From Gammaproteobacteria bacterium (lineage in GTDB: Bacteria; Pseudomonadota; Gammaproteobacteria; UBA6186; Azoamicaceae): 33,414 nt of DNA. This document shows, piece after piece, positions 16,528 to 24,012 of this stretch. Positions within the stretch are counted from its first letter, which is position 1; each line of letters starts with the position of its first letter. The notes beneath the pieces were generated by a model. That model made no database searches, was not told the origin of the DNA, and saw nothing but the letters and a program-made list of their open reading frames with translations. The translations under genes were made by a program, and so were the position numbers. Location of the stretch: the NCBI GenBank assembly GCA_018061325.1, contig JAGOUJ010000013.1, positions 1-33,414 of the forward strand, read 5' to 3'.

Positions 16528-16603
16528 TCCCCGGTAGCTCAGTTGGTAGAGCACGTGGCTGTTAACCACTAGGTCGGCGGTTCGAGTCCGTCCCGGGGAG
16601 CCA
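16528..16603 (+). tRNA. tRNA-Asn (anticodon GTT)
   Basis: A 76-nt cloverleaf with encoded CCA. The acceptor stem TCCCCGG pairs fully with CCGGGGA. The D-arm is GCTC/GAGC, the anticodon loop CTGTTAA contains GTT, and the T-arm is GGCGG-TTCGAGT-CCGTC. The discriminator is G. One oddity is a C-U mismatch at the top of the anticodon stem (27-43), where a pair or G-U wobble is usual. The 3' part (16559-16603) is repeated imperfectly at 18081-18125. Confidence 0.97.
16559..16603 (+). repeat. attL-like repeat: 3' half of tRNA-Asn
   Basis: A 45-bp segment from the anticodon loop to CCA, matching 18081-18125 at 40 of 45 positions in the same orientation. tRNA 3' halves are the standard integration targets of tyrosine recombinases, so this is the likely left boundary of an inserted islet. 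Confidence 0.7.
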
Positions 16604-16649
16604 CATAACCCTCTTAAAAACATGATTTTTTCGATCCATTTCACACACA

Positions 16650-16811
16650 TCACCCTTGATCCCCTACCCTGCCTTGCGCGAATTTTGCGCCGCTTGGTAA
16701 AAAGGTTGGTTTAATAAAAGGAACCTCTACCCGACTGCGTTCATCACACACGGTGTTTGCAGCTTTCCACAGGTTTATAAGCTCAGCGTCGGATAGCCAA
16801 GGAGTGTCACA
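16650..16811 (-). pseudogene. Possible tyrosine-integrase remnant
   Basis: A minus-strand stretch open between TAA at 16812-16814 and TGA at 16650-16652 encodes 53 residues without a plausible start. Its part PWLSDAELINLWKAA resembles the loop-helix joining the core-binding and catalytic domains of phage-type integrases (pattern LSDxELxxLW). The remainder (VPFIKPTFLPSGAKFAQG) shows no catalytic Arg, His or Tyr motif. Its place directly beside the tRNA attachment site is where an integrase is expected. The match is short, so the assignment is tentative. Confidence 0.3.
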
Positions 16812-16859
16812 TTAAGTCGAAACTAGTACACCGAACAAAAAATTTCACATGAAAAATAA

Positions 16860-17969
16860 TTAAACCTCATCTGCCAAACGGTAACTGGTACTTCGCCCGC
16901 TGCCAGAATTTTGTATAAAAATGCCTCTTCCCTTTAAAACATGAATATCTCTAAGCGCTGTATCGTTTGAACATTTCGCTAATTTAGCATATTTTGATGT
17001 GTTCATATGCCCTTTAAAATCATCCTCCAACATGCGGTTAATTATGCGGCGTTGTCGCGCATTTACAGGGTTTTGATTAATCTCGTTCCAAAGTTGAGCC
17101 TTAAACATTACCTTGCTCAACGTGTCTTCTGCGCTAGAAACAGCTCGTCCAAGGCAATCTAAAAACCATTCCAACCAACCCGTTATTTCAGGTGTGCTGC
17201 ATTGTTGCCTTTCTAGCTGGTTGTAATAGTCTTTACGCTCAAATTCATATTGAGAGGAAAGACTATAAAAACGATACGCCGTGTTATCCGCACGCGCCAA
17301 TACCATATCAGCAATAGCTCTGGCAATACGGCCATTCCCATCTTCAAAAGGATGAATAGTAACAAACCAAAGATGCGCAATCCCCGCTCTTAGAACGGGA
17401 TCAACATTATCTGGTTCTTCAAACCATGAAAGAAAGGTTGCCATCTCTTTATGAAGTCTATCTGCACTTGGCGCTTCAAAATGAATTGTTTCATGTCCGA
17501 TAGGCCCAGAAACAACCTGCATCGGGCCACTATCATCGTTGCGCCAGCCTCCAACGACAATGGAATGCATTCCGCTACGTCCTGTGGGAAACAAGGCTGC
17601 ATGCCAATCAAACAAACGTTTCTTGCTAAGGGGTTTTGAAAATGACTGTGTGGCATCCAGCATCATTTCCACAATACCCTCAACATTACGGCTGGCGGGT
17701 ATAAGACCAGCGACATTCATTCCTAACCGACGTGCAATCGATGACCGGACTTCATCAGGATTAAGGTTTTCTCCCTCAATAGCTGAAGACTTCACCACGT
17801 CACTGGTCAAAGTACTAAGCAGTGCCTCACGGTTAAGATCGAAGCCTAGACCCTCCATTCTTCCTAGCAAACGACCTTGGCGATGCCGAATATCGGCCAA
17901 CTTGGAGCTTAGTCTCCGGTCATCCCAACTGAAGTTCGGCCAGCCCCTATGTTCGTATATCCACATCAT
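16860..17969 (-). CDS. Fic-domain protein (DUF4172 + Fic + winged helix)
   Basis: A 369-residue protein. Residues about 1-85 match the DUF4172-type N-terminal domain and include the inhibitory motif SSAIEG (61-66, pattern S/TxxxEG/N), so it is a class II, self-inhibited Fic. The catalytic motif HPFEDGNGR is complete at 206-214, predicting AMP transfer to protein hydroxyl groups. The C-terminal 70 residues form a winged-helix-like domain (RRIINRMLEDDF, YAKLAKCSNDTALRDIHVLKGRGIF). ATG 17967-17969 is used; the next codon is also ATG. The start codon lies inside one arm of a 14-bp inverted repeat. It is the only intact gene of the tRNA-Asn islet. The target protein is unknown; such Fic proteins can modify topoisomerases or act as regulators. 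Confidence 0.92.
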   Translation of the reverse strand: MMWIYEHRGWPNFSWDDRRLSSKLADIRHRQGRLLGRMEGLGFDLNREALLSTLTSDVVKSSAIEGENLNPDEVRSSIARRLGMNVAGLIPASRNVEGIVEMMLDATQSFSKPLSKKRLFDWHAALFPTGRSGMHSIVVGGWRNDDSGPMQVVSGPIGHETIHFEAPSADRLHKEMATFLSWFEEPDNVDPVLRAGIAHLWFVTIHPFEDGNGRIARAIADMVLARADNTAYRFYSLSSQYEFERKDYYNQLERQQCSTPEITGWLEWFLDCLGRAVSSAEDTLSKVMFKAQLWNEINQNPVNARQRRIINRMLEDDFKGHMNTSKYAKLAKCSNDTALRDIHVLKGRGIFIQNSGSGRSTSYRLADEV

Positions 17970-18071
17970 TAATCACCGCAAAGTTTACAGTGATTATGGC
18001 AGCTATTAACCGCACAATCAAGCTTAATCGATGCATGTTATGCGGTGATTAATGACCCTATTCACCGCAAA
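17967..18071. promoter_or_regulatory. Repeated operator-like sites around the fic promoter
   Basis: CATTAATCACCGCA (17967-17980) and its perfect reverse complement TGCGGTGATTAATG (18041-18054) bracket the fic promoter. Related half-sites are TTAACCGCAC (18006-18015), between -10 and -35, and TATTCACCGCAAA (18059-18071). One arm covers the ribosome-binding region and start codon, the other lies upstream of -35. Binding by a dimeric regulator, perhaps Fic through its own winged helix, would repress fic; this last point is inference. Confidence 0.65.
17993..18021 (-). promoter_or_regulatory. fic promoter
   Basis: On the minus strand TTGATT (18016-18021) and CATAAT (17993-17998, five of six consensus) are separated by exactly 17 bp, 24 bp upstream of the fic start codon. 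It is enclosed by the inverted repeat arms. Confidence 0.65.
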
Positions 18072-18080
18072 ACCCTAAAA

Positions 18081-18125
18081 CTGTTAACCACTGGGTCAGT
18101 GGCTCGAGCCCGTCCCGGGGAGCCA
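18081..18125 (+). repeat. attR-like degenerate copy of the tRNA-Asn 3' half
   Basis: A 45-bp direct copy of 16559-16603 with five transitions and no 5' half, so it is not a functional tRNA. The conserved TTC of the T-loop has become CTC. It marks the likely right edge of the fic islet. Confidence 0.75.
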
Positions 18126-18194
18126 ACATTACCCAAATGATATTTTTGAACATTGAGCTTTACTTGCCAACTACTTGTGGGTGCATGCGAGGTA

Positions 18195-19373
18195 CTAGCC
18201 CCCCTGATTAGCCTGCAACCGTTCATAGGTCTGCAAGACTTGTACGATATACGCCATCATGTCATCAAAGGTTAAATTATTTTTCGCAAAGTCTGATCCA
18301 TGGATGGCGATGGCTTCTAACTGAGTGTCTGTGTAGGCTTTAACACTGGCTTCTAGCTGATTCACATCATTGGATACGGGAATATAATCTACACCGGGCT
18401 GTAGGGCTGCATAATACCATTGGGTCATGGGTGAGTCTTGCTTAAGCATCACACTGTTTGAAAATAATTGCCAAATAGGTCTGGTCCATGCCGCAGTATG
18501 CCCATCGATGCTTAATAAGCATTTAGCACGCACTTGCATTTCTGGACTTAAAAAATCCTTCTGTTCAACCACAAATTTTGCATCTACAAATTCAGGATGT
18601 TTTTCACCAAAGGCAACCACTTTGGCTCTAAATCCAGAAACATCTGCATAACCCCCACGCCACAGTACTTTGTCTTCTTTACTTTGCCAAGGAAAGACGG
18701 TATTTGCAAACAATACTCGATCCGCTATTTTTGTTATATCCTCTAAGCTCATATAATCTGGGATCAGAATAAATTTCTTTTCTTTGGTTTTGCTTAAATC
18801 TTTAGCCGTGGTTAAAATCGGAGCAGACATAGCCACTTGCCGCTCAGAAGCATTGTGCATAAAATCCGACAATCTGAGTAAAAAACTCAGATCATTCACA
18901 TAACCTTGCTTGGCTATATATCGAAAAATATTGCTGTACATTTTTAAACCCTGTGTGGCCGATCCATTCAATACTGTGTCTTTCTTCTGCGTAACGGTTA
19001 ATTGACCCTTTTCAATCTGAAAGAGAATCACCCAATCGCCTGCTGGAAGGTCATTGTAGGTGGCGATCACATTTTGCTTGGAAACATCATGATAGTTGCT
19101 AAAATCATTGTTGATTTGTATGGGTATCCAAGCCGCTGGATGTGCCAACTTATCATCCAGGTTTTTTTTGGAAATATAGCTTGCTGGCATCGGTTGACCC
19201 AAGAAAATTTGTGAATACTTTGCATACAAATTGTACTTGGGGCTGCTGTAGCGTTTATACATAAAAAGCTTATTGTCTGGGCTAAGCTTCAAAAAAACTG
19301 CCACCATCAACGCCAGGAACAACAGTGTACCCATACTAATACGCAGTCTTTTTATGGCTTTACCTTTTAACAT
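18195..19373 (-). CDS. GT90 (CAP10-type) glycosyltransferase, membrane-anchored
   Basis: A 392-residue protein with an N-terminal membrane anchor (about residues 11-29) and a GT90/CAP10 catalytic region from about residue 195. Recognisable family segments are IPDYMS, PWQSKEDKVLWRGGYAD, KCLLSIDGHTAAWTRPIWQLFSNSVMLKQDS, QWYYAALQPGVDYIPVSNDVNQLEASV and SDFAKNNLT. GT90 enzymes (fungal CAP10, animal POGLUT, bacterial LPS-modifying relatives) transfer xylose or glucose to proteins or glycans. The anchor suggests action on envelope glycans. It stands alone, transcribed away from a small LuxR-type regulator, with a GGGGGAAG ribosome-binding site. The substrate is unknown. Confidence 0.82.
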   Translation of the reverse strand: MLKGKAIKRLRISMGTLLFLALMVAVFLKLSPDNKLFMYKRYSSPKYNLYAKYSQIFLGQPMPASYISKKNLDDKLAHPAAWIPIQINNDFSNYHDVSKQNVIATYNDLPAGDWVILFQIEKGQLTVTQKKDTVLNGSATQGLKMYSNIFRYIAKQGYVNDLSFLLRLSDFMHNASERQVAMSAPILTTAKDLSKTKEKKFILIPDYMSLEDITKIADRVLFANTVFPWQSKEDKVLWRGGYADVSGFRAKVVAFGEKHPEFVDAKFVVEQKDFLSPEMQVRAKCLLSIDGHTAAWTRPIWQLFSNSVMLKQDSPMTQWYYAALQPGVDYIPVSNDVNQLEASVKAYTDTQLEAIAIHGSDFAKNNLTFDDMMAYIVQVLQTYERLQANQGG

Positions 19374-19498
19374 AAACTTCCCCCATGGGCATAATTTAAG
19401 AACAATTGATATTGTAATGATAAATAGGGGTAGTTACTAGTATCCTCTAAAATTAAGCGTAGATACGCTATTGTACTTACACTCGGGTATTTTAACAA

Positions 19499-19527
19499 TT
19501 TACAAAGTGCTGCTAGAAAATTATGAT
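19499..19527 (+). promoter_or_regulatory. Promoter of the LuxR-type gene
   Basis: TTTACA (19499-19504), 17 bp, TATGAT (19522-19527): each hexamer matches five of six consensus bases. It lies 44 bp before the start codon and is among the best promoters in the window by sequence. Confidence 0.7.
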
Positions 19528-19570
19528 CACTCTTTCTATAACACCATAATGTTTTACAGGGATTGAAAAT

Positions 19571-19876
19571 ATGCAGCTAAAACCAAGGGATTTGCCTGAG
19601 CCATTGTTTAATGTTCGTTTCGATTGGGAGCCCATTATGCTCGCCATACGAACAGAAACCCACCAAAGACTCACACGCCGAGAAATAGAATGTCTGCGCT
19701 TTTGGCTCAATGGTTTTTCGATTAAAGAAACGGCCCGATCACTCGATGGCATATCGATCAGAACCGTACAAACCTTTAGAGAAAACATTAAACGCAAACT
19801 ACAGGTGAAAACCTATCAACAATTGTTTCAATCTATTCAAGCCTGTGGTCTTATGCGGTTTTTTTTACAATCATAA
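19571..19876 (+). CDS. Minimal LuxR-type HTH protein
   Basis: A 101-residue protein that consists almost only of a LuxR/GerE-type DNA-binding domain (about residues 34-88): LTRREIECLRFWLNGFSIKETA, then RTVQTFRENIKRKLQVKT. There is no receiver or autoinducer-binding domain; about 30 N-terminal residues of unrecognised sequence precede the HTH. Such HTH-only proteins act as transcription regulators, often dimerising through the last helix. It is divergent from the GT90 gene, with a 197-bp shared intergenic region, and its last six bases overlap the convergent galU end. Targets are unknown; the adjacent GT90 or galU genes are candidates only by position. Confidence 0.82.
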   Translation: MQLKPRDLPEPLFNVRFDWEPIMLAIRTETHQRLTRREIECLRFWLNGFSIKETARSLDGISIRTVQTFRENIKRKLQVKTYQQLFQSIQACGLMRFFLQS

Positions 19877-20761
19877 GCTTTTTTTTAAGAAAGCTTCAAA
19901 AGCCTTCCCTAAGGCTGGATGTTTAAGACCATAGTGCACAATAGCCTGCAAGTACCCTAATTGACTGCCACAATCATAGCGCGTACCTTGCACTAGGTTT
20001 GCATACACTGTCTCCGTTGCAAGTAGTTTATCAATCGCATCGGTTAATTGAATTTCTGCATCAACGCCTTTTTGTAGATCTTCAAGCGCTGCAAAAAGGC
20101 TAGGATTAAAAATATAACGCCCCACAACACCCAAATGAGAAGGCTCCAAACCCAAGGCTGGCTTTTCAACTATTTTATTGATCACACCATATTTTTCGAA
20201 ATTTTCAGCAAAACGCACAACGCCATAATGACACAGTTCCTGAACAGGCATTTTTTGCACCGCTACAACACTGCGACGCACCTCTTTAAAAACGGCTAGC
20301 ATTTGGGATAAACAAGATGATTCCGTGTTTTCGATCAGATCATCGGCCAACAGTACAGCGAAAGGCTCTGAACCCACAACCGACTTTGCACATAGAATGG
20401 CATGGCCTAATCCTAAAGGCTCTGCTTGCCGAATATAAATACAGCGTACGCCCTCGGGTAAAATATTACGAACCAAGTCTAAAAGCGCTGTTTTTTCAGC
20501 TTTTTCAAGCCTGTATTCCAATTCGAAATTTTTATCAAAATGATCTTCAATCGCACGTTTGGTACCACTGGTTACAAAAATAAGCTCTTGGATCCCAATG
20601 GAAACGGCTTCTTCAACCGCATACTGTATTAAAGGTTTATCAACAATAGGCATCATTTCCTTAGGACTGGCCTTCGTAGCAGGCAGAAAACGCGTCCCGA
20701 TGCCGGCCACAGGAAAAACAGCTTTGCGAATCAATCCAGGTGTATGCTGAAACAGGGTCAT
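19871..20761 (-). CDS. galU: UTP-glucose-1-phosphate uridylyltransferase
   Basis: A 296-residue cytoplasmic nucleotidyltransferase producing UDP-glucose for LPS, exopolysaccharide and glycolipid synthesis. The nucleotide-binding motif is near the N-terminus (FPVAGIGTRFLPATKASPKEM, about residues 16-36), followed by PIVDKPLIQYAVEEA. Later signatures are FAVLLADDLI, IVEKP, VGRYIFNP and EIQLTDAI. Length is normal. It starts three bases after lapB stops, so it is the last gene of the long minus-strand block. Confidence 0.95.
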   Translation of the reverse strand: MTLFQHTPGLIRKAVFPVAGIGTRFLPATKASPKEMMPIVDKPLIQYAVEEAVSIGIQELIFVTSGTKRAIEDHFDKNFELEYRLEKAEKTALLDLVRNILPEGVRCIYIRQAEPLGLGHAILCAKSVVGSEPFAVLLADDLIENTESSCLSQMLAVFKEVRRSVVAVQKMPVQELCHYGVVRFAENFEKYGVINKIVEKPALGLEPSHLGVVGRYIFNPSLFAALEDLQKGVDAEIQLTDAIDKLLATETVYANLVQGTRYDCGSQLGYLQAIVHYGLKHPALGKAFEAFLKKSL

Positions 20762-20764
20762 AGC

Positions 20765-21871
20765 TTATTCATCCATAGGTTTTATAACATCCCAACGCTT
20801 ACAGCTAGGACATTGCCACTGCAAGGTTCTACCCGAAAAGCCACAGGCTTCACATTGATACAAAGGTTTATCAACCAACATTTTCTTTACCAACACCTGA
20901 AACAGTTCGAGATCAGGCTGCGAGGGATCCCCCTCGGCTATTTGCGTCCATTGCATTAAACGATGTAGACCACCCAGCGAAGGATGCTTTTGTAGATGTT
21001 GCACTAAAAAAGCCTTTGCTGCATCAACCCCTTTGCGTTGATAAATCCATTCAGATAAAACTAACACCGCTACAGTACTCATACGCTTTTGTAGATGATG
21101 CTCACAATAGTGGATCATGCCTTCTGGATCTTCTAAGGCATCATAACATCGCGCTAAAGGCAGCACTATTTCTGCAAGAAAGGGTTGGTCTTGGTCATAA
21201 ATAGTCTGATAAATCTGGATAGCCTGTTCAAAATGTCCGGCTTGCGCTTCAATATTAGCCCACAACAGTCCAGCTCTCACACAACGTACATTCACCCCTA
21301 AGGCTGTCTTAATATGCTGGATCGCTTCACCACGCTCACCCTTCAACCATTGCTGCTCTGCAAGCTCACAATGATAATGTGCAATATGATAACGCATATC
21401 ACGATTGGTTTTGGCTTGCCATTGCTCAGCGGTTTGAATGGCACGCACCCAATCTTTACTTTGTTGATACACATCCAGCAGCAAGGAGAAAACAGCATTG
21501 AGATCATGCGCTTGCTCACTCAAATCCAACAGCAAAACTTCTGCTCTATCCAACATGCCTGCACGCATATAATCGCGGCTTAATTCCAATAAAGAAAGCG
21601 CACGTTGCTCGGCCGTTAGCGAGTTTTGATCGGCCAATTGTTGGTGAATGCCTACTGCTTTATCCAGTTCGCCACGGCGCCTAAAGAGACCACCTAAGGC
21701 TAGATGGGTTTCAACATCTTGCTTCATTTCGCTACGCTGATAAAGCGAAGGAGGATTCGTTTCAAGATGAAAAACTTTACGTAGCGTCTCTAAGGTAAAA
21801 AGCCGACGACCCAATAACCAACCTGAATAGGCCGCCAAGGGTAACAGTAAAAAAAAAACAGCGCTCATCAT
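20765..21871 (-). CDS. lapB: LapB (YciM), LPS assembly regulator
   Basis: A 368-residue protein with an N-terminal membrane helix (about residues 3-20), a series of TPR helices (about 50-320) and a C-terminal rubredoxin-like metal site (C340, C343, C354, C357). LapB acts at the cytoplasmic face of the inner membrane and directs FtsH to degrade LpxC, limiting LPS synthesis. It overlaps lapA by four bases (ATGA). Oddity: codons 5-8 contain a run of ten T on the coding strand, so slippage there would end translation almost at once. Confidence 0.94.
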   Translation of the reverse strand: MMSAVFFLLLPLAAYSGWLLGRRLFTLETLRKVFHLETNPPSLYQRSEMKQDVETHLALGGLFRRRGELDKAVGIHQQLADQNSLTAEQRALSLLELSRDYMRAGMLDRAEVLLLDLSEQAHDLNAVFSLLLDVYQQSKDWVRAIQTAEQWQAKTNRDMRYHIAHYHCELAEQQWLKGERGEAIQHIKTALGVNVRCVRAGLLWANIEAQAGHFEQAIQIYQTIYDQDQPFLAEIVLPLARCYDALEDPEGMIHYCEHHLQKRMSTVAVLVLSEWIYQRKGVDAAKAFLVQHLQKHPSLGGLHRLMQWTQIAEGDPSQPDLELFQVLVKKMLVDKPLYQCEACGFSGRTLQWQCPSCKRWDVIKPMDE

Positions 21872-22119
21872 GGCGCTTGATGTCTTTGATAATAAGACTT
21901 TTCTATCTTAAGCCTAATAATGGTGGGTAGCGCTGCCAACCATCCAATCACCAAGCCTAATACTAAAGCGCCCAACACCAGCATAGATAAAGGCATTGTC
22001 TTCGTACCAGCATAATAATGCACTTGTACGAGGTCGGAATTAGACAAGGCAAAACCCAATCCAAATACGACCGCAAAAAGGACCAGCACTATCGCCATGA
22101 AATGATTCAATAAGCGCAT
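21868..22119 (-). CDS. lapA: LapA (YciS), small inner-membrane LPS assembly protein
   Basis: Start set at ATG 22117-22119 (83 residues) because a strong AAGGAGG site lies seven bases before it. An upstream in-frame extension would be encoded by a repeat element and is rejected. Two membrane helices are predicted (about residues 4-24 and 43-65) with the LapA pattern FALSNSDLVQVHYY between them and a basic cytoplasmic tail (IIRLKIEKSYYQRH). It partners LapB in LPS quality control. In most gammaproteobacteria ihfB lies between rpsA and lapA; it is absent here. Confidence 0.88.
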   Translation of the reverse strand: MRLLNHFMAIVLVLFAVVFGLGFALSNSDLVQVHYYAGTKTMPLSMLVLGALVLGLVIGWLAALPTIIRLKIEKSYYQRHQAP

Positions 22120-22153
22120 CACTAATCCTCCTTGCACTAGCAGTCTGTCCAAA

Positions 22154-22247
22154 AAGTTTTTCCGAATGGCACTCGGGGGCATACATCCCTGTATTCGACG
22201 ATTAACCATCCCTGGAATCGACGCCCCTCGCACACTCGGAAAAACTT
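22154..22247. repeat. 94-bp inverted-repeat element between rpsA and lapA
   Basis: Perfect 12-bp terminal inverted repeats AAGTTTTTCCGA (22154-22165) and TCGGAAAAACTT (22236-22247). Inside are two direct copies of a 17-mer, CATCCCTGTATTCGACG (22184-22200) and CATCCCTGGAATCGACG (22207-22223), differing at two positions. The structure resembles a small non-autonomous element (MITE or REP-like). No target duplication is obvious. It lies within 20 bp of the rpsA stop and could also fold in the rpsA-lapA transcript. Confidence 0.65.
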
Positions 22248-22268
22248 ATTTGATGAGGTACACGTGTG

Positions 22269-23948
22269 CTAGTTTTCTTCTTCTTCGCCCTTATCCATCT
22301 GTTCTTTGAGCAGATCACCCAAGGTTGCACGACCTTCTGAACGATGTAGCTCTTGTACAGCCTCACGCTCTTCCTTCGTATCTTTGGCTTTCACTGATAG
22401 ATTCACAACACGGGTCTTGCGATCAACACCCAGTAAAGCGGCTTCCACCACATCGCCTTCCTTTAATACCGTGCGCGCGTCTTCAACTTTGTCACGACTA
22501 AGGTCTGAGGCCTTGATATAACCTTCAACACCCTCTGCTAATTGCAGCGTAGCGCCCTTGGCATCGACGGCCAACACCGTACCACTCAAAATACTACCCT
22601 TGGTATGCTCGGCCATAAAGTCTGCATGACGATCGCTTTCCAACTGCTTAATGCCTAAGGAAATACGCTCACGTTCTGGATCCACAGCCAATACAACCGC
22701 TTCGACTTCTTCGCCTTTCTTATAACGACGTACAGCTTCTTCACCACTTTCATGCCAAGCAATATCTGATAAATGCACCAGACCATCGATACCACCTTCC
22801 AGACCAATAAAGATCCCGAAATCAGTAATTGACTTAATTTTACCGGTCACTTTATCCCCTTTCTGATGGGTGGCACCAAATTCCTCCCAGGGATTCGACT
22901 TGCATTGTTTTAAGCCTAAGGAAATACGACGACGTTCTTCGTCTATATCGAGTACCATCACTTCAACATCCAAGCCCAAATTGACAACTTTGCTAGGATG
23001 AATATTCTTATTGGTCCAATCCATTTCCGAGACATGCACCAAGCCTTCAACCCCTTCTTCGATTTCCACAAAGCAACCATAATCGGTCACATTCGTGACT
23101 TTACCGACCAAGCGTGTACGCTCTGGATAACGGCTAGCAATATTCACCCAGGGATCTTCGCTCAACTGTTTCAATCCTAAAGAAACACGACTTCTTTCGC
23201 GATCAAATTTTAGGATCTTCACCATAATTTCTTGGCCTACCGAGACAATCTCGCTGGGATGTTTAACCCGACGCCATGCCATATCGGTAATATGCAGCAA
23301 ACCATCCACACCCCCTAAGTCTACAAAAGCACCGTAATCGGTCAGGTTCTTCACAACACCCTGAATCGCTTGGCCTTCTTGCAAGCTGGTCATTAAGGCT
23401 TCGCGTTCGGCACCCCCTTCCGATTCGACCACAGAACGTCTGGAAACCACGACATTATTGCGTTTGCGATCAATCTTAATAACTTTAAATTCGAGTTCTT
23501 TACCTTCCAAATTCACAGAATCACGTACCGGCCGCACATCTACCAAGGATCCCGGTAAAAAGGCACGAATATTTTGCAGATCGACCGTAAAGCCACCCTT
23601 GACCTTGGCACTAATAATACCGCGAACTGATTCGCCCGCTTCATGCGCTTCGGCCAACCGTGTCCAAGATTCCATCCGTTTGGCTTTTTCACGGGATAAA
23701 CGGGTAAAACCAAAACCATCTTCGACGGCATCGAGCACCACTTCAACGGTGTCCCCTACCGCAACTTCTAGTTCGCCTGCCTCAGAATAAAATTGCTCCA
23801 GGGGAACGCGTCCTTCTGATTTAAGCCCCGCATGAATAGTGACCATCTCTGGACCTATATGGACGATCGTACCGACAATGACAGAACCTAGTTGTACCTT
23901 GGATTTTTCGGTACTTTGTTTAAATAACTCCGCAAAACTTTCGCTCAT
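22269..23948 (-). CDS. rpsA: 30S ribosomal protein S1
   Basis: A 559-residue protein with six S1 RNA-binding repeats: about residues 20-85, 105-170, 190-260, 275-345, 360-435 and 445-520. Repeats 3-5 carry the classical pattern [24 protein letters not shown] / [25 protein letters not shown] / [26 protein letters not shown]1 binds mRNA leaders and brings them to the 30S subunit. Length matches the six-domain gammaproteobacterial form. It starts 64 bases after cmk, the standard cmk-rpsA order, with GGAAG upstream of ATG. Confidence 0.98.
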   Translation of the reverse strand: MSESFAELFKQSTEKSKVQLGSVIVGTIVHIGPEMVTIHAGLKSEGRVPLEQFYSEAGELEVAVGDTVEVVLDAVEDGFGFTRLSREKAKRMESWTRLAEAHEAGESVRGIISAKVKGGFTVDLQNIRAFLPGSLVDVRPVRDSVNLEGKELEFKVIKIDRKRNNVVVSRRSVVESEGGAEREALMTSLQEGQAIQGVVKNLTDYGAFVDLGGVDGLLHITDMAWRRVKHPSEIVSVGQEIMVKILKFDRERSRVSLGLKQLSEDPWVNIASRYPERTRLVGKVTNVTDYGCFVEIEEGVEGLVHVSEMDWTNKNIHPSKVVNLGLDVEVMVLDIDEERRRISLGLKQCKSNPWEEFGATHQKGDKVTGKIKSITDFGIFIGLEGGIDGLVHLSDIAWHESGEEAVRRYKKGEEVEAVVLAVDPERERISLGIKQLESDRHADFMAEHTKGSILSGTVLAVDAKGATLQLAEGVEGYIKASDLSRDKVEDARTVLKEGDVVEAALLGVDRKTRVVNLSVKAKDTKEEREAVQELHRSEGRATLGDLLKEQMDKGEEEEN

Positions 23949-24012
23949 AAATAATACACTTCCGTAAGCTGTAACATCGCCCAGAGGCTATGCACAGGTT
24001 TTGTTAAGAAAC

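Larger units (their letters stand above)
16559..18125. mobile_element. tRNA-Asn-bounded islet carrying fic
   Basis: About 1.5 kb between the tRNA-Asn gene and a degenerate direct copy of its 3' half. The only intact gene inside is fic. A possible integrase remnant lies next to the tRNA. This architecture is that of an integrated element reduced by deletion to one cargo gene. No complete integrase, replication or conjugation gene is present, so it is probably immobile now. All five differences between the two tRNA copies are transitions. Confidence 0.6.

Noticed and set aside
16399-16653. Minus-strand 84-residue frame containing GRTRTADLVVNSHVLYQLSYRG
   Set aside because: It is the antisense translation of tRNA-Asn, a well-known false protein.
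17539-18009. Plus-strand 156-residue frame
   Set aside because: It lies antisense to fic, whose catalytic motif and codons are intact; no ribosome-binding site or family motif.
19878-19899. Palindromic AAGCTT...AAGCTT stem at the luxR-galU convergent end as a terminator
   Set aside because: The stem is AT-rich and imperfect and lies within the galU coding end; not convincing without more support.
22120-22233. N-terminal extension of LapA by 38 residues
   Set aside because: It is encoded by the repeat element, and the AAGGAGG site seven bases before ATG 22117-22119 fixes the start.
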